Below are positions 1 to 11,954 of a stretch of 64,000 nucleotides of DNA, one piece after another. A program made the position numbers and the translations under genes. Source of the DNA: Alligator mississippiensis (taxonomy: Eukaryota > Chordata > Crocodylia > Alligatoridae); assembly GCF_030867095.1 (NCBI RefSeq), contig NC_081824.1, positions 345,272,203 through 345,336,202 on the forward strand, written 5' to 3'. The notes under the pieces are model-generated. The model was not told where the DNA came from. It did not search any database and saw only the letters and a program-made list of their open reading frames with translations. The stretch's first letter is position 1. Every line of letters begins with the position of its first letter.

Positions 1-3000
1 CAGCTCAGATGTGCCCAGGAGCTGTCAGCACCAGAAGTTCCTTCTTCCTTGTTCTCCACACGCACCTGTAGTCATCTACCCTGAAGATGACACCCATGTC
101 TCTTGTTCCTAGCAGCTGTAGCTCTCTGGGGTGGGAAGGCAGCTTGAATTATTTTGCCTGATCTTTACTTAATAATTGTAATTGAACCAAAAACTGGCTA
201 AATGGATTGGTAGCCAAATCATCAAAAAGTATTTCAGTGAATGATGTTTTCCATATAGCATGTCACTCTTGCTATTATGCGAAAGGTCAGTGCCTTCTCC
301 AGCCATGTTTTTGAATGTAGTGGCTGTAGATGTTGAACTCAATGCTGTTGGTGTATGGTTGGGCCAGTCTTGGTGCACCTGGAGACTGAGCCCCTTAGCA
401 GACTTAGACATGGTGCCATCTAATGTGTGAATCCTAAATGGAATTGGGTGAGAGAGGCACCAAGATGCTCGGCTCTCCTAAGAGAGTGGCAATCTGGACT
501 CTCACAATAGTAGCATTATTAGTGAAAACTTGGGAGCTATCCAGGGGCAGATCTTGAGGGGGGAGGAGGGGGAAGGTGCAGTGATGCAGTTGTACCCCCT
601 CCCCCTTTGATTTATGGTCCACTCAAAGTTTAAAACCGACTGCATGGCAGTGGTAGGAACACTTCTGTTCAGGCAGCAGTGGAGGAATCAATTGACTTCA
701 TGGCCCATTATAATCTACCTGATTCTTTTTAAACTCTTATTTCTAAACACCTCTTCCACAGGTGTTAATGACCATCGCTCCTTTTTAATAGTCTTGATGT
801 TCCACTAATCAAGCTAGCCTTTCTTCTGCAATTCTGCTTTCTTTAGCTCTTGTTGCTGCTCTTGCTGCAGCCCTGCAGACTGTTTGAACTCTAAAAGCAT
901 TTACTCAGATGTAGCAGCATTAGCTCAGATGAACATGAACTCAGGTATGGAAATAACTTTCAGTGAAGAACCATTGGATGCACTGTCAAGATTGTTGAGA
1001 AGGCTAGATTTTGTCTTATGAATCTGAAAAAAAATGTACATTTAATTCTAAAGACTCCAGGACTAATGAAACAATATCTTTTGAGTATGTTCGCCTAGTT
1101 TGCTGTGTTTTTTTTATATATGAGCAAAGTAATGCATATTCCAATACAGCTATATTTGTTTTTGTTTGATCTTAACTGAATAATGTAGCCCTATGCCCCA
1201 GCATAAATCTTTGAATTTCCTTTCAATTGTTGAAAAATATGTACTGTGTTATATGTGATGATGCACCAGAGCATGTACACTTCCCTTTTCAAAATCCTGC
1301 CCTTTTCAAAGTCTTAGATCTGCTAATGGAGCTATCATATTTCAGGTGTCTGTTTGGATCTCTGTCTTGGACTGAGATGCATAAATTCTTTTCAGTTACA
1401 CTTGAGGCACTTAAGCTCTTTTTCAGATCTTGTCCTAAATCTTTTTCAAAGTCTTGTTAAACTGATACATTCCTCAGGCTAGGACTGGATGGACACGTTT
1501 TTAGAGGTTCCCAGTACGCAGGGGCCTTTTGAATTTTTAGCTTTTTGCCTGGACAGGAAAAGTTAAATCCTCAAACACTCATTTTGGGAACAGAATTTGG
1601 ATTTCACACCACTGTGCTCATGGACCTCAGGAAGAGGGCAAAGGAGGAAGCTAGATAAGAAATGTGTGCTTTGTATTTCACTTACTTCTTTGTGTTCCAT
1701 TACAGTGCTGAAATATTACCGCTATGCTAATAAACCTGATTTGAATCATCTCAGTCTCTTAGTCATTTCAATAGAATGAAGAGGGTGAATTTAGTAGGGT
1801 GATCAGCTGGCTAATTGACTAATAGGCAATTTATTTCCTTCTCTGAAACTCAATGTGTTATTCAGTGGTTGGTGTAAGAGTTAACATTTTGCAAATTTGT
1901 GGTACTTCTTGGCCACATGCCCAGCTTAGAATTTCCTGTTCAGACTTACTGAAATGTGCCATTCCTAGAGGATATGAGTACTAAAAGATTCAGTGAAACT
2001 GGAGAGTTGTCATTAGGAGAAAAGACAGACCTAAGGGAAAGTTTTCTCAAACACAACAGTAGTTCATAGTAAGAGAAAAACCATGCTAGCTTGTATGTAT
2101 ATTTTAATATGCCATGTATGGTAGTTATAGTCTAATGTACCATAAAAACAGTACATATAAGCTTGGGGGTGGGGTGGGGAGGAAAAAGTATTTTAATCTT
2201 CTCTGAATGCTATTTGTGTAAAAAAATTCTTTAGTTTTGTCCATATGCAGTTATTTAAAGGCCCTGCATTTCTCACTGGGAGGATCAACTGTACTGCAAG
2301 AAAGAAAAGCTGGCACGTGGGTGCAGCTCTCATACACTTTTTTTGATGAAAAGACCTTCATGAAAGGTAATGACAGTGAAATTTTTACCAGTCGGTGCAG
2401 GCTTTTCTTCTGATGTCATTTTTTAATCTGTTTTTCTGTACTAACAAGCTTTTTATGAGGAGTTCTGACTAGTATTTGGGGCTTTACCCAAAGTACACAA
2501 AGTTTGTGGGAGTCTTTCCTTGATTTTCTGGACTTTGGACTTTGGCTCTCAAAGAAGAGTAGTGTTTAGTTCTTGGTAATTTTACATATACATAGCATTG
2601 TAGGAAAGGTTGAACAACATTAATCTGTCACTTGTTTGTCTAGTTTATAAATGCATAAAGACATTGAGAGGCACAAAAACATCCAGAAATCCAAGTGTGA
2701 GCACCAAGTAACCAGAGCCTGCAAGAACCTATGGGTATTAACTCCTCTGTTCAGGAAAAGCTCAGCCTATTCTGGGAGGCCAAAGCAAAACAAAAAAGTC
2801 CTTGTATCACAGGGAGTGGCGAAATTTGTAAAGAGAGAGGCTTCAAATCCACCACGCTGAACTGATCCTTATTGCGGATCTGCCACTCTCTTCATTTCGT
2901 TAGAGCCTGTATGTGTTCCTGGGGCTGTAGTAGTTTTTGAAACTGCTCAGGACCATAACTGCACTGTTATTCCAAGAGGGGGCAGAAAACAGTACAGGAG

Positions 3001-3151
3001 GGCAGTACAGGAGCATAACTGAGCAGTTCTCTGCCCTGGGTGGTGGCAGTGCAGAGGGCTGCAGGCACTGGCTACTAGTTTGGCATTCTCCCCACCCAAG
3101 TCAGCACATGGGTCTGATACTCCAGTTACTCCCTCTTAGTTACTCTACTAA
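1..3151. other. Unannotated intergenic or intronic DNA
   Basis: No gene, RNA gene or recognisable repeat is visible. Open frames here are short (at most about 84 codons), have no domain-like composition and lack convincing splice context. Composition is AT-rich and ordinary for vertebrate intergenic or intronic DNA. Confidence 0.5.
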
Positions 3152-3200
3152 GTCAGTGATTCTCAAGCTAGGGGTTACCTTATGGTGCTGAAATCATTTA
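3152..3200 (+). mobile_element. Possible hAT-type terminus
   Basis: The sequence CAGTGATTCTCAAGCTAG resembles the CAGTGGTTCTCAA-type terminal repeat used by hAT (Charlie-like) elements and by the clearer copies at 7155 and 46354. No matching second end or target duplication was found, so this is a weak call. Confidence 0.25.
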
Positions 3201-3544
3201 GGGTATTTCTCAGCACTGCTCTGAAGGGAAAACTAGTCTGTACAGAACTTTTCTGTAACATGGCTATGCTGCTTCTGGTGTCCCAGATAGCTCATTCAGG
3301 GCTAGCTCATGTATTTCTACATGGCACTGTATGTGCCTCTCTCTCCTCTCATCCAAGGTCATTTAGAATCCACACATTAGCTACCCCAGGGCCTTAGTCT
3401 GTGTTGGTGCTTGATCTGCTAGGTGTACTTGTCTGGTAGATACACACCTATGTTGCCCTGTGGGGTCAGGCCAAAACTCAGGATCTCAATATTGAGCTGT
3501 TAGACAGGAGGGCATGGTGTACAATTGCATGTATACAACCACAC

Positions 3545-3720
3545 AAATCAATTAGGTGCATACACACACACTACCAACTCAGGCACATACACATCCAAGA
3601 TTACCCACCTAGGCACATGCATACCTATCATCAATTCAAGCACATACACGCTCTAATGATAATGACATGAAAGCATATACAATACATACATACATACACA
3701 TATACACGTAGGTTAAACAC
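3545..3720. repeat. CA/ACAT-rich low-complexity tract
   Basis: Diverged short tandem motifs (acacac, acatac, atacatac) run through this stretch, with interspersed 'aggcacatac' segments. It is a decayed microsatellite with no coding sign. Confidence 0.6.
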
Positions 3721-3793
3721 TGACTCAGGTGACAGTGTGTGTGTGTTGGTGCCTGTGGTACCTATGCTTGGGGTGCATGGTAACTAAAGAGCA

Positions 3794-3973
3794 AGTGGCA
3801 GAGATCAGGGGAAAAGGCAGCGGGGATAAAGCAATAGCAGTAGCAGAGATCAGGAGAAAAGGCAGTGGGGACAAGTCAATAACAGTGGCAAAGATCAGGA
3901 GAAAAGGCAGTGGGGATGGGGCAATAGCAGTGGCAGAGATCAGGGGAAAAGGCGGTGGAAATGGGGCAATAGC
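3794..3973. repeat. 45-bp minisatellite, four copies
   Basis: Unit starts fall at 3794, 3839, 3884 and 3929, exactly 45 bp apart. Each unit carries 'gcagagatcagg', 'gaaaaggcagtgggga' and 'gcaatagcag' with a few substitutions. Because 45 is a multiple of three, frames stay open on both strands through the array (109 codons plus, 163 codons minus). Those frames are by-products of the periodicity, not genes. Confidence 0.9.
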
Positions 3974-5100
3974 AAAGAAACAGGGGTTTGCAGGCAGAGA
4001 GAAGCTCAGGACAGCTGAAGCCACAGGAGCATGGGACAGGTATTGGAGGTGGCAGTGAGCCAGAAGCAGGAGAGGGACAAATGAGACAGAAGTTAGAGGG
4101 GTGAGGAGCAGAGATTGGAGCAGGGCCGAACCATAGTAAAGCAAAACCCAACTTAGGGTTCCAAATAACAGTTTTGTTAAATGAACACTGTACTGTACAG
4201 CTTGGTTCCCACTCACTCACACAAGCAGTCCCGCACACACTCACACAATGGTTGGTAGCAGGAGAAAGAGACTCAGTAGAAGGGTTGGAGTCCAGGTAGG
4301 GAAGAGAAACAGAGTCCAAGTCCTTGGCTGAAGAGAGGATGGGGGTGATAGCTACCTATCCAGGTGGGAAGGGGGTCCTCAATGGCCAGTTGGGGTCTTT
4401 CTCCAGCAAGTATTGTCCAGAGGTGGCACTGGCAGGGCCTGTGGGTTGATAGGCAGTGTGACGTGGAGTAGGTCTGGTCCACGTGAAGATGGCATCCCAA
4501 GGAGTCAGTCTTCACTACCCATTTTTATGGGGCAGACTACCTCTGATCTCCTATGGGGTGGGCCTGTCCAGGCAATGCCAGTCCTGTTCCAGAGGGCTCC
4601 AGATGTTCATACTCAGTATGTGCAGTTTGGCACAATGGTAGGTTGCCTCATCTTTTGTTTCTTGAATGCTGAGGGTGGTTCCAATGGCCAGGTCATTGGT
4701 CCAGGTATTGGTTTTGATGGTGGGGTGATTTAGTAGGGGGTCCTGCTAGCATGGTGTTTCACTCATTCATTTACTCTTTTGTTTCAGACATTCAAGGAAA
4801 ACTAATTTACATGGGAGAGGTTACAGAATTGCAACATACTTGCACAACAGGGGATGGGAGCAAGATGGGAATGGATACTAGACATCACTTTACAGACACA
4901 GGCCTAAACCATACAATATTAATATGAAACAATAAAAATGAATGCACAAATGATAGGAATACAATATAATACAATATAAAACAGTGAAAATCAATACAAA
5001 CATAATAGAACACTTTATAATATATAAAAAAGGGGCTTATTACAATAATAGTATACAAGAACTTAGCTCACCTAGTACTACTTGAAATCACTTATAAGGG
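3974..5100 (-). other. Possible decayed LTR-type segment
   Basis: Read on the minus strand, about 4100-4240 has a 'TTTAACAAAACTGTTATTTGG' region like the R/U5 part of an LTR. 4880-5040 is an A-rich plus-strand stretch resembling 44280-44390. No TG...CA ends, flanking duplication or coding domain was found. The call rests on appearance only. Confidence 0.2.
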
Positions 5101-6586
5101 ATAGAGAAGGCAGAGAGAAAGTCAGAAATGGTTGGGGAAGGGTGGGGGGAGGGAATGCATTTTAAAAAGAAAAAAAAAAAAGAAAAACAGGGGGTTTTGA
5201 AAAGCAAAACCCCCAGTTTTTCTTATACCTTCACCCTGCCAATCCAGAGAGCTTCAACATTGAGGGGATTTTATTTGCTCCATTCTTCCACTCAGGATAT
5301 TCTCTCACTTCCTTTCATGGTTGGTGCTGTACATGGTTCAGAAATGACTTGGACCCAAATCCTTAAAAAGATTTTAGGTTCTTCACTCAAATTGATTGCA
5401 GTAGGAATTAGATCCCTAAGCAGGCCTTAGGGGTAGAACAAATGATCTAATAAAATTAATTAACAGAGAGCAGGGGTCTGCCTGGATCATGTTGCTGTAA
5501 GTGGGAGCATCTACATGTGAAATTAGCATGATGCAATAAATACCAGTGCAGTTCATACAGGAGTTTATTGCTCCCAGGTGCAGCATTTTCATGTGCATCA
5601 AGGACCATAGTACATTGAGCCAGGGCAGTGCAGCCCTGACTGGCAGGGAGCCCCAGGGTTCAGCCTGCCAGCCTGGGCTGCTTCTACCTGGCTCAACCTT
5701 CTGTGGAGGGGCTGGCTGGGGCACAAGAGTGCTTCAATGCAGGGCTAGGTGGCAGGCAGCCCCCACACTGAACACCCTAGTGCCCAAGCCAGCCCCATTA
5801 GCAACTATGTGCATTGTGGCAGAGTAAATAACTCCATCATAGGATAGTACTTGTATCTGGCAATACTAACCTATGATGGAATTAATTAGTTTACTCCAGC
5901 TTAATAGCTCCACACATGTAGACCAGTGACAATTTACTGAGGAGCTAATTAAGGAACTGCAGAAAGCATCTCTAGTAGATACATTCAGTGAAAGCTAAAT
6001 CATGCAGTTTTCATGCAGTTTAAGTCTACTTCATTTAGCTTTATTTCATTTAGGCATCATTGCCCTGGGGTTAGCATTCACTCACCATAGGAGTGTTTGG
6101 GGAATTCATACACTACCTACACATCACCTCTTCTGTAGTAAGTCCCTGCTCCCTGTTAACTTGCTCCTAGGGACCTAAATAAGTTTGAGGAACTGACCTC
6201 AGAACTGAAGCCTCAGAGCCAAGAAATTTGACCACGGCTTGCGTCATTCAAAGTTTGAAGTGGTTCATGCTGTGTAACCTGAGCCTCTGCACAGCACAAC
6301 AAATGGTTCCAGTTGGCTCATCTGATTCTCCTGCTAAGAGCAGTAGATTTAGACAACTATATCTGCTGAGTCTCAGCAACTAAAATATAAGGACTATTAT
6401 TTGTTACCTCGAGTGCACCTATAGGCGCACTTTAATATACATTAGTCTATTTTAGTGCACATTAAAGTGTCACTAAAACATGCTATTTAGTTAATGTTTA
6501 TTAACATAGGCTAATGTGCATTAAGCTTCACTTAAAAATTGTGTATTTCAGTTAATGCACATTAAGGCAGGCTAATGTGTATGTTC
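5101..6586. other. Unannotated DNA with a possible MITE at about 5490-5950
   Basis: No gene is visible. About 5490-5950 has a GC-rich core (5620-5780) between AT-rich flanks that carry partial inverted similarity ('ctacatgtg' near 5511 and 'cacatgtag' near 5912), which suggests an old MITE. Before 6587 a run of 'taatgtgcattaa'-like motifs in both orientations occurs (6440-6580). Confidence 0.3.
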
Positions 6587-6941
6587 CTAGTACCTCACAA
6601 TGAAGGGTGTTATTACATGTGCTCTGGGAATGGTGGTGGTGGGGGGAGATGCTTTAATTAGAGCGGCCTGGAGCATCTTGTGTATCAGCATCCCTGAGCT
6701 TCAAAATGGTGGTGGGGGAACTTTATCTAAAGCTTGTTGAATGAGCTTTAGTTAAAGTGCCCCCACTGCCATTTTGAAGTATGCACACACTAATACGCAA
6801 GCTGCAGAAGCTGGCTGGAGAGTGGTAATTACCACGCTCCAGCAGACTTGATTAATTGAGTCTGCGCCTGCTCCAACACATTGTAATTATAATGCATTGG
6901 AGCAGCCTCTCAGCTCATGTACAGGCATCCGGAGGTACTAG
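6587..6941. mobile_element. MITE-like element with serial hairpins
   Basis: The ends are CTAGTACCTC (6587) and its exact complement GAGGTACTAG (ending 6941). CTAG is itself palindromic, so it is either part of the terminal repeat or a 4-bp target duplication. Inside lie a hairpin with 36-bp arms (6699-6734 and 6744-6779, 9-bp loop) and three consecutive short palindromes (6817-6840, 6842-6865, 6871-6902), each centred on AATT or TTAATT. There is no coding content. The superfamily was not identified. Confidence 0.6.
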
Positions 6942-7154
6942 ATTTAATTGATGATGGAGTCATGTATCTTTGATGCAAACTGGTTTATTTATAAAGAGCA
7001 GGCAAGAGGGGTCAAACAACAGGAGACAAGTTTCCTTGCTCACTGCCCCAAGCCTCTTTCAGTGGGCTTTATTAGAGAGCCTTAGCAGAAGACACTGCTG
7101 CTTTATAAGTGATTGGTGTGTGCCAAATCTGTTTCTGCTAGATGTGTTCTAGCT

Positions 7155-8757
7155 CAGTGGTTCTCAGCTTTTTTGTACCAGGACCCATTTGTAAACATTG
7201 ATGGCCAGTCCCGACCCAGAAAATAGTTTAAGTAAAAAACAGTCCCCTGCCTCTGCTTGTGCCCCTCGCTCCCAACTCACAGCCCTATACCCTCCAGCCC
7301 TACTTGTGCCCCTGACTCCCAACTCACTGCCCCCTGCCCCCGGGTCCCAGCCCCTGAGTGTGTAGGGCAGTAAATGGGTGTGTGGGGCAGGGCGAGTGTA
7401 TGTGGGGCATGGGGGGACACAGGGTCCCCCAGCTTTGTGTGCCCACAGTGGGAATGGGCTGCAGCCTGGCCAGATCAGTACTGGTAGGAGCTGCCTCCAC
7501 AGCCCAGTGGGCAGGATGCAGCACAGGAGGTGAGACTCACTGCTGCTGCTGGGATCCCTATGCCAGCCATGCCACCAGCAGTGTGAGGAGAAGGGATCCT
7601 GGTTTTCTCTGCTAAAAAAAAAAATTCCCTAATTTTCTGGTTAAAAAAAGTAACCCAAAATCCACATTTTTCTGTGATCAAAACGAAACACCGCTATATA
7701 GATATCTATGTATTAGTGCTGTTTCGTTTTAATCATGGAAAAATGTGGATTTTGAGTTACTTTTTTAAATCCAAAAATTGGGGATTTTTTTAAATCAGAG
7801 AAAACCAGGATCCCTGATGAAGAGTAATGAACAGGGGGAGGGCATGCTGCTCTCACCTCCTCCCACCGCTAGCCACTTGCACGCTGGGCTTTGGCTCTAC
7901 TCTGCTGCCATGGCCCAGTCGCTGCCACCACTGTCTTCAGGACACCCATGCTGCCTGCTACACCACTTCCCCTCCAGTGCAGAGCTGCAGCCTGAGGGGA
8001 GTGGCAGCAGTGGCTGGGCCATGGTGGTGGGATAGAGCCACGGCCCAGCAAGTGAGAGTCTGGTGGTTGGAGAAGGTGAGGACAGCACAGCCACCCCTGT
8101 GTGTTACTCCTTGTACTGCTGGTGACACAGCTGGCACAGGGGCCTGACTGGAGGAAGCAGCAATGAGTCTTGCCACCCCGTTCCACCCTCCTGCACTGGG
8201 TCCTGCACCCTGGACTGTGGAGGCAGCTCCTGCCCATGCTGGCCCAGTCTGGTTGCAGCCATGTGCCTCTTCTGGGTGCACAAATCTGAGGGGGCATGTG
8301 AACCCTATGCCCCCTCAATACATCACCTGTGCTCCCCCGACCCCTGATATGCTGTATATGTCCTCCCCACCCTCTGCATAGACTTACCTGTGGGGAGCTG
8401 TGTGAGCTGCTGTCCTTGCTTCCTGACTGCCATGTGTATGTGTACATGTGCACTTGCATGTGGCGCCGCCTGCCTAACTGCCCTCCTCCTGCTCCCTCCA
8501 GCCCCAAGCAGCCCTTTGCAGGCTGGAAATCTGCCAGCCTGCAAGGGGAAACTCGTGGTTTCCCATGTTCTTCTTCTTTAAAGGAGAAAACCTGCATTTT
8601 TTCCATGCCAAATGGAAAACCCGGATCCCTGTGTATTAGTATGCACAGTGTTAACATATGGTGAAAAATATGATCCATTTTTAAAGTATGTTCGAGATCC
8701 TTTCATATATTCTTGCAATCCCCTTTTGGGTAGCAGCCCATGGGCTCAGAAACGCTG
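7155..8757. mobile_element. hAT-type DNA transposon, non-autonomous
   Basis: The left end is CAGTGGTTCTCAGC and the right end, reversed, is CAGCGTTTCTGAGCC. Imperfect 8-bp duplications flank it: ttctagct (7147-7154) and gtctaact (8758-8765), 6 of 8 matching and fitting the nTnnnnAn pattern of hAT targets. The subterminal 'gtaccaggacccatttgtaaa' recurs inverted near 57870. No transposase domain is visible. The GC-rich interior opens long frames (269 codons on the minus strand) that I regard as compositional. It hosts a foldback element at 7591-7816. Confidence 0.7.
7591..7816. mobile_element. Foldback hAT-like element, copy 1
   Basis: A near-palindrome running from (A/C)AGGGATCCTGGTTTTC to its complement ending CCAGGATCCCTG, with an AT-rich centre containing 'atagatatctat'. 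The flanks gtgaggag (7583-7590) and atgaagag (7817-7824) match at 6 of 8 positions, as expected for an old 8-bp hAT duplication. It is nested inside the hAT element at 7155-8757. Confidence 0.85.
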
Positions 8758-8954
8758 GTCTAACTGACATTATAATACAATATCAGACAATGGGCCACAG
8801 TTTAGTGGGAAGGCGTTCAAAGACTTTCTAGTGAAGTACAGGTTTTAGTATACCACTATTAGTTCCCATTATTCCTAGTTCATTGGCTCATGGAAAATGA
8901 TATCAAAATAATAAATTGACCACAATCAAAGATACAGAGTCAGAGTATGATCAT

Positions 8955-9066
8955 CAGGGATACTGGTTTTTTTCTGGTTTAAAAAAAATCCTCAAATTTT
9001 GGTATCAAAAAGTAACTACAAATCCACATTCTTCCATGATTTCAATGAAACACTGCTAATGTATAG
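8955..9066. mobile_element. Foldback element copy 2, left half
   Basis: It starts CAGGGATACTGG, carries the usual 'ccacattcttccatgatt' arm and stops near the palindrome centre, where a CR1 3' end begins. The flank atgatcat (8947-8954) matches atgatcaa (13836-13843) beyond the right half at 7 of 8 positions. The two halves are therefore one element split by the CR1. Confidence 0.85.
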
Positions 9067-9150
9067 ATTTCATAGACATTAGGGCTGGAAGGGACCTTGG
9101 AAGATCATTGAGTCCAGCCCCCTGCCTAAGGGGAAGGAAGTCAGCTAGGG

Positions 9151-10555
9151 TCAAAGGATCCCAGCAAAATAGGCATCCAAATATTTCTTAAAAGAGTCCA
9201 GAGTAGGTGCTTGCACCACCTCTGGGGGGAGTCTATTCCAGGTCTTGGGGGCTTGGACAGTAAAGAAGTTTTTCCTTATGTCTAGCCTAAAATGATCTTG
9301 GAGCAGCTTGTGACCATTTGACCTTGTCATCCCTTGGGGTGTTCTGGTGAACAGGTGTTCCCCCAGATCCTGAAGCACACCCCTTATGTACTTATAGGTA
9401 GCCACCAGATCACCCCAAGCCTGCACTTTTTTAGGCTGAAGAGTCCCATGGCTCTCAGCCTCTCATCATAAAGCCTGTTCTCTTGCCCTCTGATCATGTG
9501 CATGGCCCTCCTCTGGACTCTTTCAAGCTTTTCCACATCCTTTTTAAATTGTGGAGCCCAGAATTGGATGCAGTACTCCAGCTGCAGCCTCACCAAGGTC
9601 CCGTACAGCGGGAGGATGACATCCTGAGATTTGCTTGAGAAGCATTTATAAATGCAAGCCAGAGTTTTGTTTGCTTTACCGCCTGTGACATTGCATAGGT
9701 GGCTCATGTTCATCTTGTGGTCAATCATGACCCCCAAGTCTCTTTCGGCCGCGGTGCTTGCGAGCGTAGCACTGCTGAGCCTATAATTCACATCTGTCGA
9801 TTATCACTCTCTGGGTACGACCTCGGAGCCAATTGCCTAGCCATCAGACTGTGATGTAGCCAAGGCCGCAGTTGGCCAATTTTTCCATGAGAAGATCATG
9901 GGACACCAGATCAAAGGCTTTTTTGAAGTCCAGATATATGACGTCAATCTCTTCTCCCTTGTCCAGGTGATATGTCACCTGGTCATAGAAGGAAATGAGA
10001 TTGGTCAGGCAAGACCTGCCCGCAACAAACCCATGCTGGCTGTCCTTCAGGATGTTGCCATAAGCCAGTTTGTCAAGAATGATCTCTTTGATAATTTTAT
10101 TCCAAAATCTTTCCAGGGACTGAGGTCAAGCTGATTGGCCTGTAGTTCCCTGGATCTACTTTCCTCCCTTTCTTGAAGATAGGCACCACATTGGCCTTCT
10201 TCCAGTCTTTGCGTACTTCACCTGAGTGCCATGAGTTCTCAAAGATCCTTGCCAGTGGCTAGGTTATGATGCCTGCCAGCTCCTTAAATACCCTGGGATG
10301 CAAACTGTCAGGACCAGCTGACTTGAAAGTGTCCAGCCTCTCAAGGTGTTCCTTTACAAGATCTACACTGAGGTTGGGTACAAATTCACCCTCATCCTGG
10401 CCGTCCCACATCCTCTTATTCAGGGCGGTTCCTTTGGGCTGGTGAAAAACCAATGCAAAATACCCATTAAGCAGGTTGGCTTTTTCCTGGGTGTTGGTTG
10501 TCAGTTGTCCCATTTGGTTTAGCAGGGGTCCAATGTTACCCTTGTTTTTCTTCAA
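9151..10555 (-). pseudogene. CR1 ORF2 reverse transcriptase, broken
   Basis: On the minus strand the N-terminal RT region reads 'SAGPDSLHPRVFKELAG' (near 10290). The middle ends around 'NWLRGRTQRVIID' (about 9815). The C-terminal part follows ('AERDLGVMIDHKMNMS', 'LVRLQLEYCIQFWAP', 'NFFTVQAPKTWNRLP') between 9791 and 9151 in two frames. Between RTQRV and AERDLG, other CR1 copies in this window carry over 100 residues including the catalytic FADD box. Here that block is deleted at about 9780-9800. The product, an RT that copies CR1 RNA at its target site, cannot be made from this copy. Confidence 0.85.
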
Positions 10556-10701
10556 CTCCCCACATTTCTGAAAAAGGACTTTTTATTGATCTTGATACCT
10601 ATAGCCATTTGGAGTTGGGTTGAAGCTTTGGCTTTCCTGGTTCACTCCCTATAGGTACAGACCAGTGCCAAATACTCCTCTGTAGTGGTGATTCCAGTCT
10701 T

Positions 10702-11500
10702 TCATCCTTTATAAGCCTCTCTTTTTAGACTCAGGAGGTCCATGAGTTCCCTGCTGAGCCAAGGGGGTTGCTGTGCCCTTTTGCTACCTTTCCTCCAAGG
10801 TGGGATGGACATCCCTTGTGCTTTCAGGATCTCTCCCTTAAGGAGCAACCACTCATCCTGAACTCCCCTCCCTGTCAAGTCATGGTCCCTTAGGGCCTCA
10901 ACAACAGGCCTCCTGACTTTATTAAAGTAAGCTTTTCTAAAGTTAAGGACTTCTGCATTGCTGACTGACTTGCCAGCTTTGTGATGGATAGTGAAAGTGA
11001 TCATCTTGTGGCCACTGTCTCCCAGCTTTACTTCAATTCTTAGGTCACTGACTAGATCATCCCCTTTGGCCAGTACCAGGTCCAGCAGCGCTTTATCTCT
11101 TGTCGGTGCACAGACTTCTTGAATCAGATAGAGCTCATCCATGCACACGAGGAAGCGTCGTCACCGTTCAGATTTGGCTGAGTGCTCTGCCCATGACATG
11201 TCCAGGTAGTTGAAGTCTCCCATGACAACCATGTACTGAGAGCATGCAGCCTCAGCCAGTTCCCTAGTGAATTTCTGGTCAAGATCTTGTTCCTGATTAG
11301 GAGGTCTGTAGTAGACTCTTACCATTGTGTCCCCTGTGCCATGTTCCCTATGTATTTTTACCCAGAGGGTCTCCAGTTGTCCTCCCTGGATGCCAATGTC
11401 AGTTTGCAGGGAAGTGTAGCTTTCCTTGACATAGAGAGCTACACCCCTGCCCCTTTTATCTGCACAGTCTCTCCTGTATAGGGTATAGTCATTTATACCT
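10702..11500 (-). pseudogene. CR1 ORF2 endonuclease and linker, broken
   Basis: Minus-strand translation gives the apurinic-type endonuclease signature 'VVMGDFNYLDMSW' (about 11190-11232), 'YRPPNQEQD' just upstream, then 'DLVLAKGDDLVSDLRIEVKLGDSGH' (about 11000-11085). The SDH-type motif has degenerated to GDSGH. The linker 'LNFRKAYFNKVRRPVVEAL' and 'WLSRELMDLLSLKREAYKG' follows. Stops lie near 11150. In an active CR1 this domain nicks the target DNA before reverse transcription. Confidence 0.8.
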
Positions 11501-11954
11501 GTGGCTCAGTCATAGGTGGAGTCCCACCAGGTTTCTGTTATCCCTATGAGATCATAGTAATTCTTGTTTAGCAGGAGGACCAGTTCCTCCTGTTTTTTCC
11601 CCAAGCTCCTGGCATTGGTGTACAGACATGTAAGTGTCCCATTAGAAGCCATAGGCTTCCTTGCACTCCCAAAAGGCAATCGTTCCAGGGCAGGGGTATG
11701 AGTGGATTCCCTCGAGTGCCCTAACCTTCTGGTTTTGCAGAAGTTGCCTAGTGGGTTTGATTTGGTGGTTGTCCATACATCCCCCAGCGGGCTTAGTTTA
11801 AAGCCCAGTTGAGCAGGTCAGCCATTCTGACTGAGAAGAGGTGGAGGCCATCTTTTCCCAGCAGACCACTGCCACTCTCACCAAAGAGCAGACTATGATC
11901 GTGGAAACCAAAGCCTTCACAATGACACCAGCTCTGCAATCTGTCTCTCCCACC

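Noticed and set aside
3725..4319. Frames of 147-163 codons around the minisatellite
   Set aside because: Openness is explained by the 45-bp period; no start context, domain or splice support.
8560..8640. Possible extra foldback copy ('ccggatccctg')
   Set aside because: Only a few words match; the order of arm motifs is not kept.
7869..8678. 269-codon minus-strand frame
   Set aside because: It lies in the GC-rich interior of a hAT element, overlaps long frames in other phases, has low-complexity Ser/Gly/His/Pro composition and no domain.
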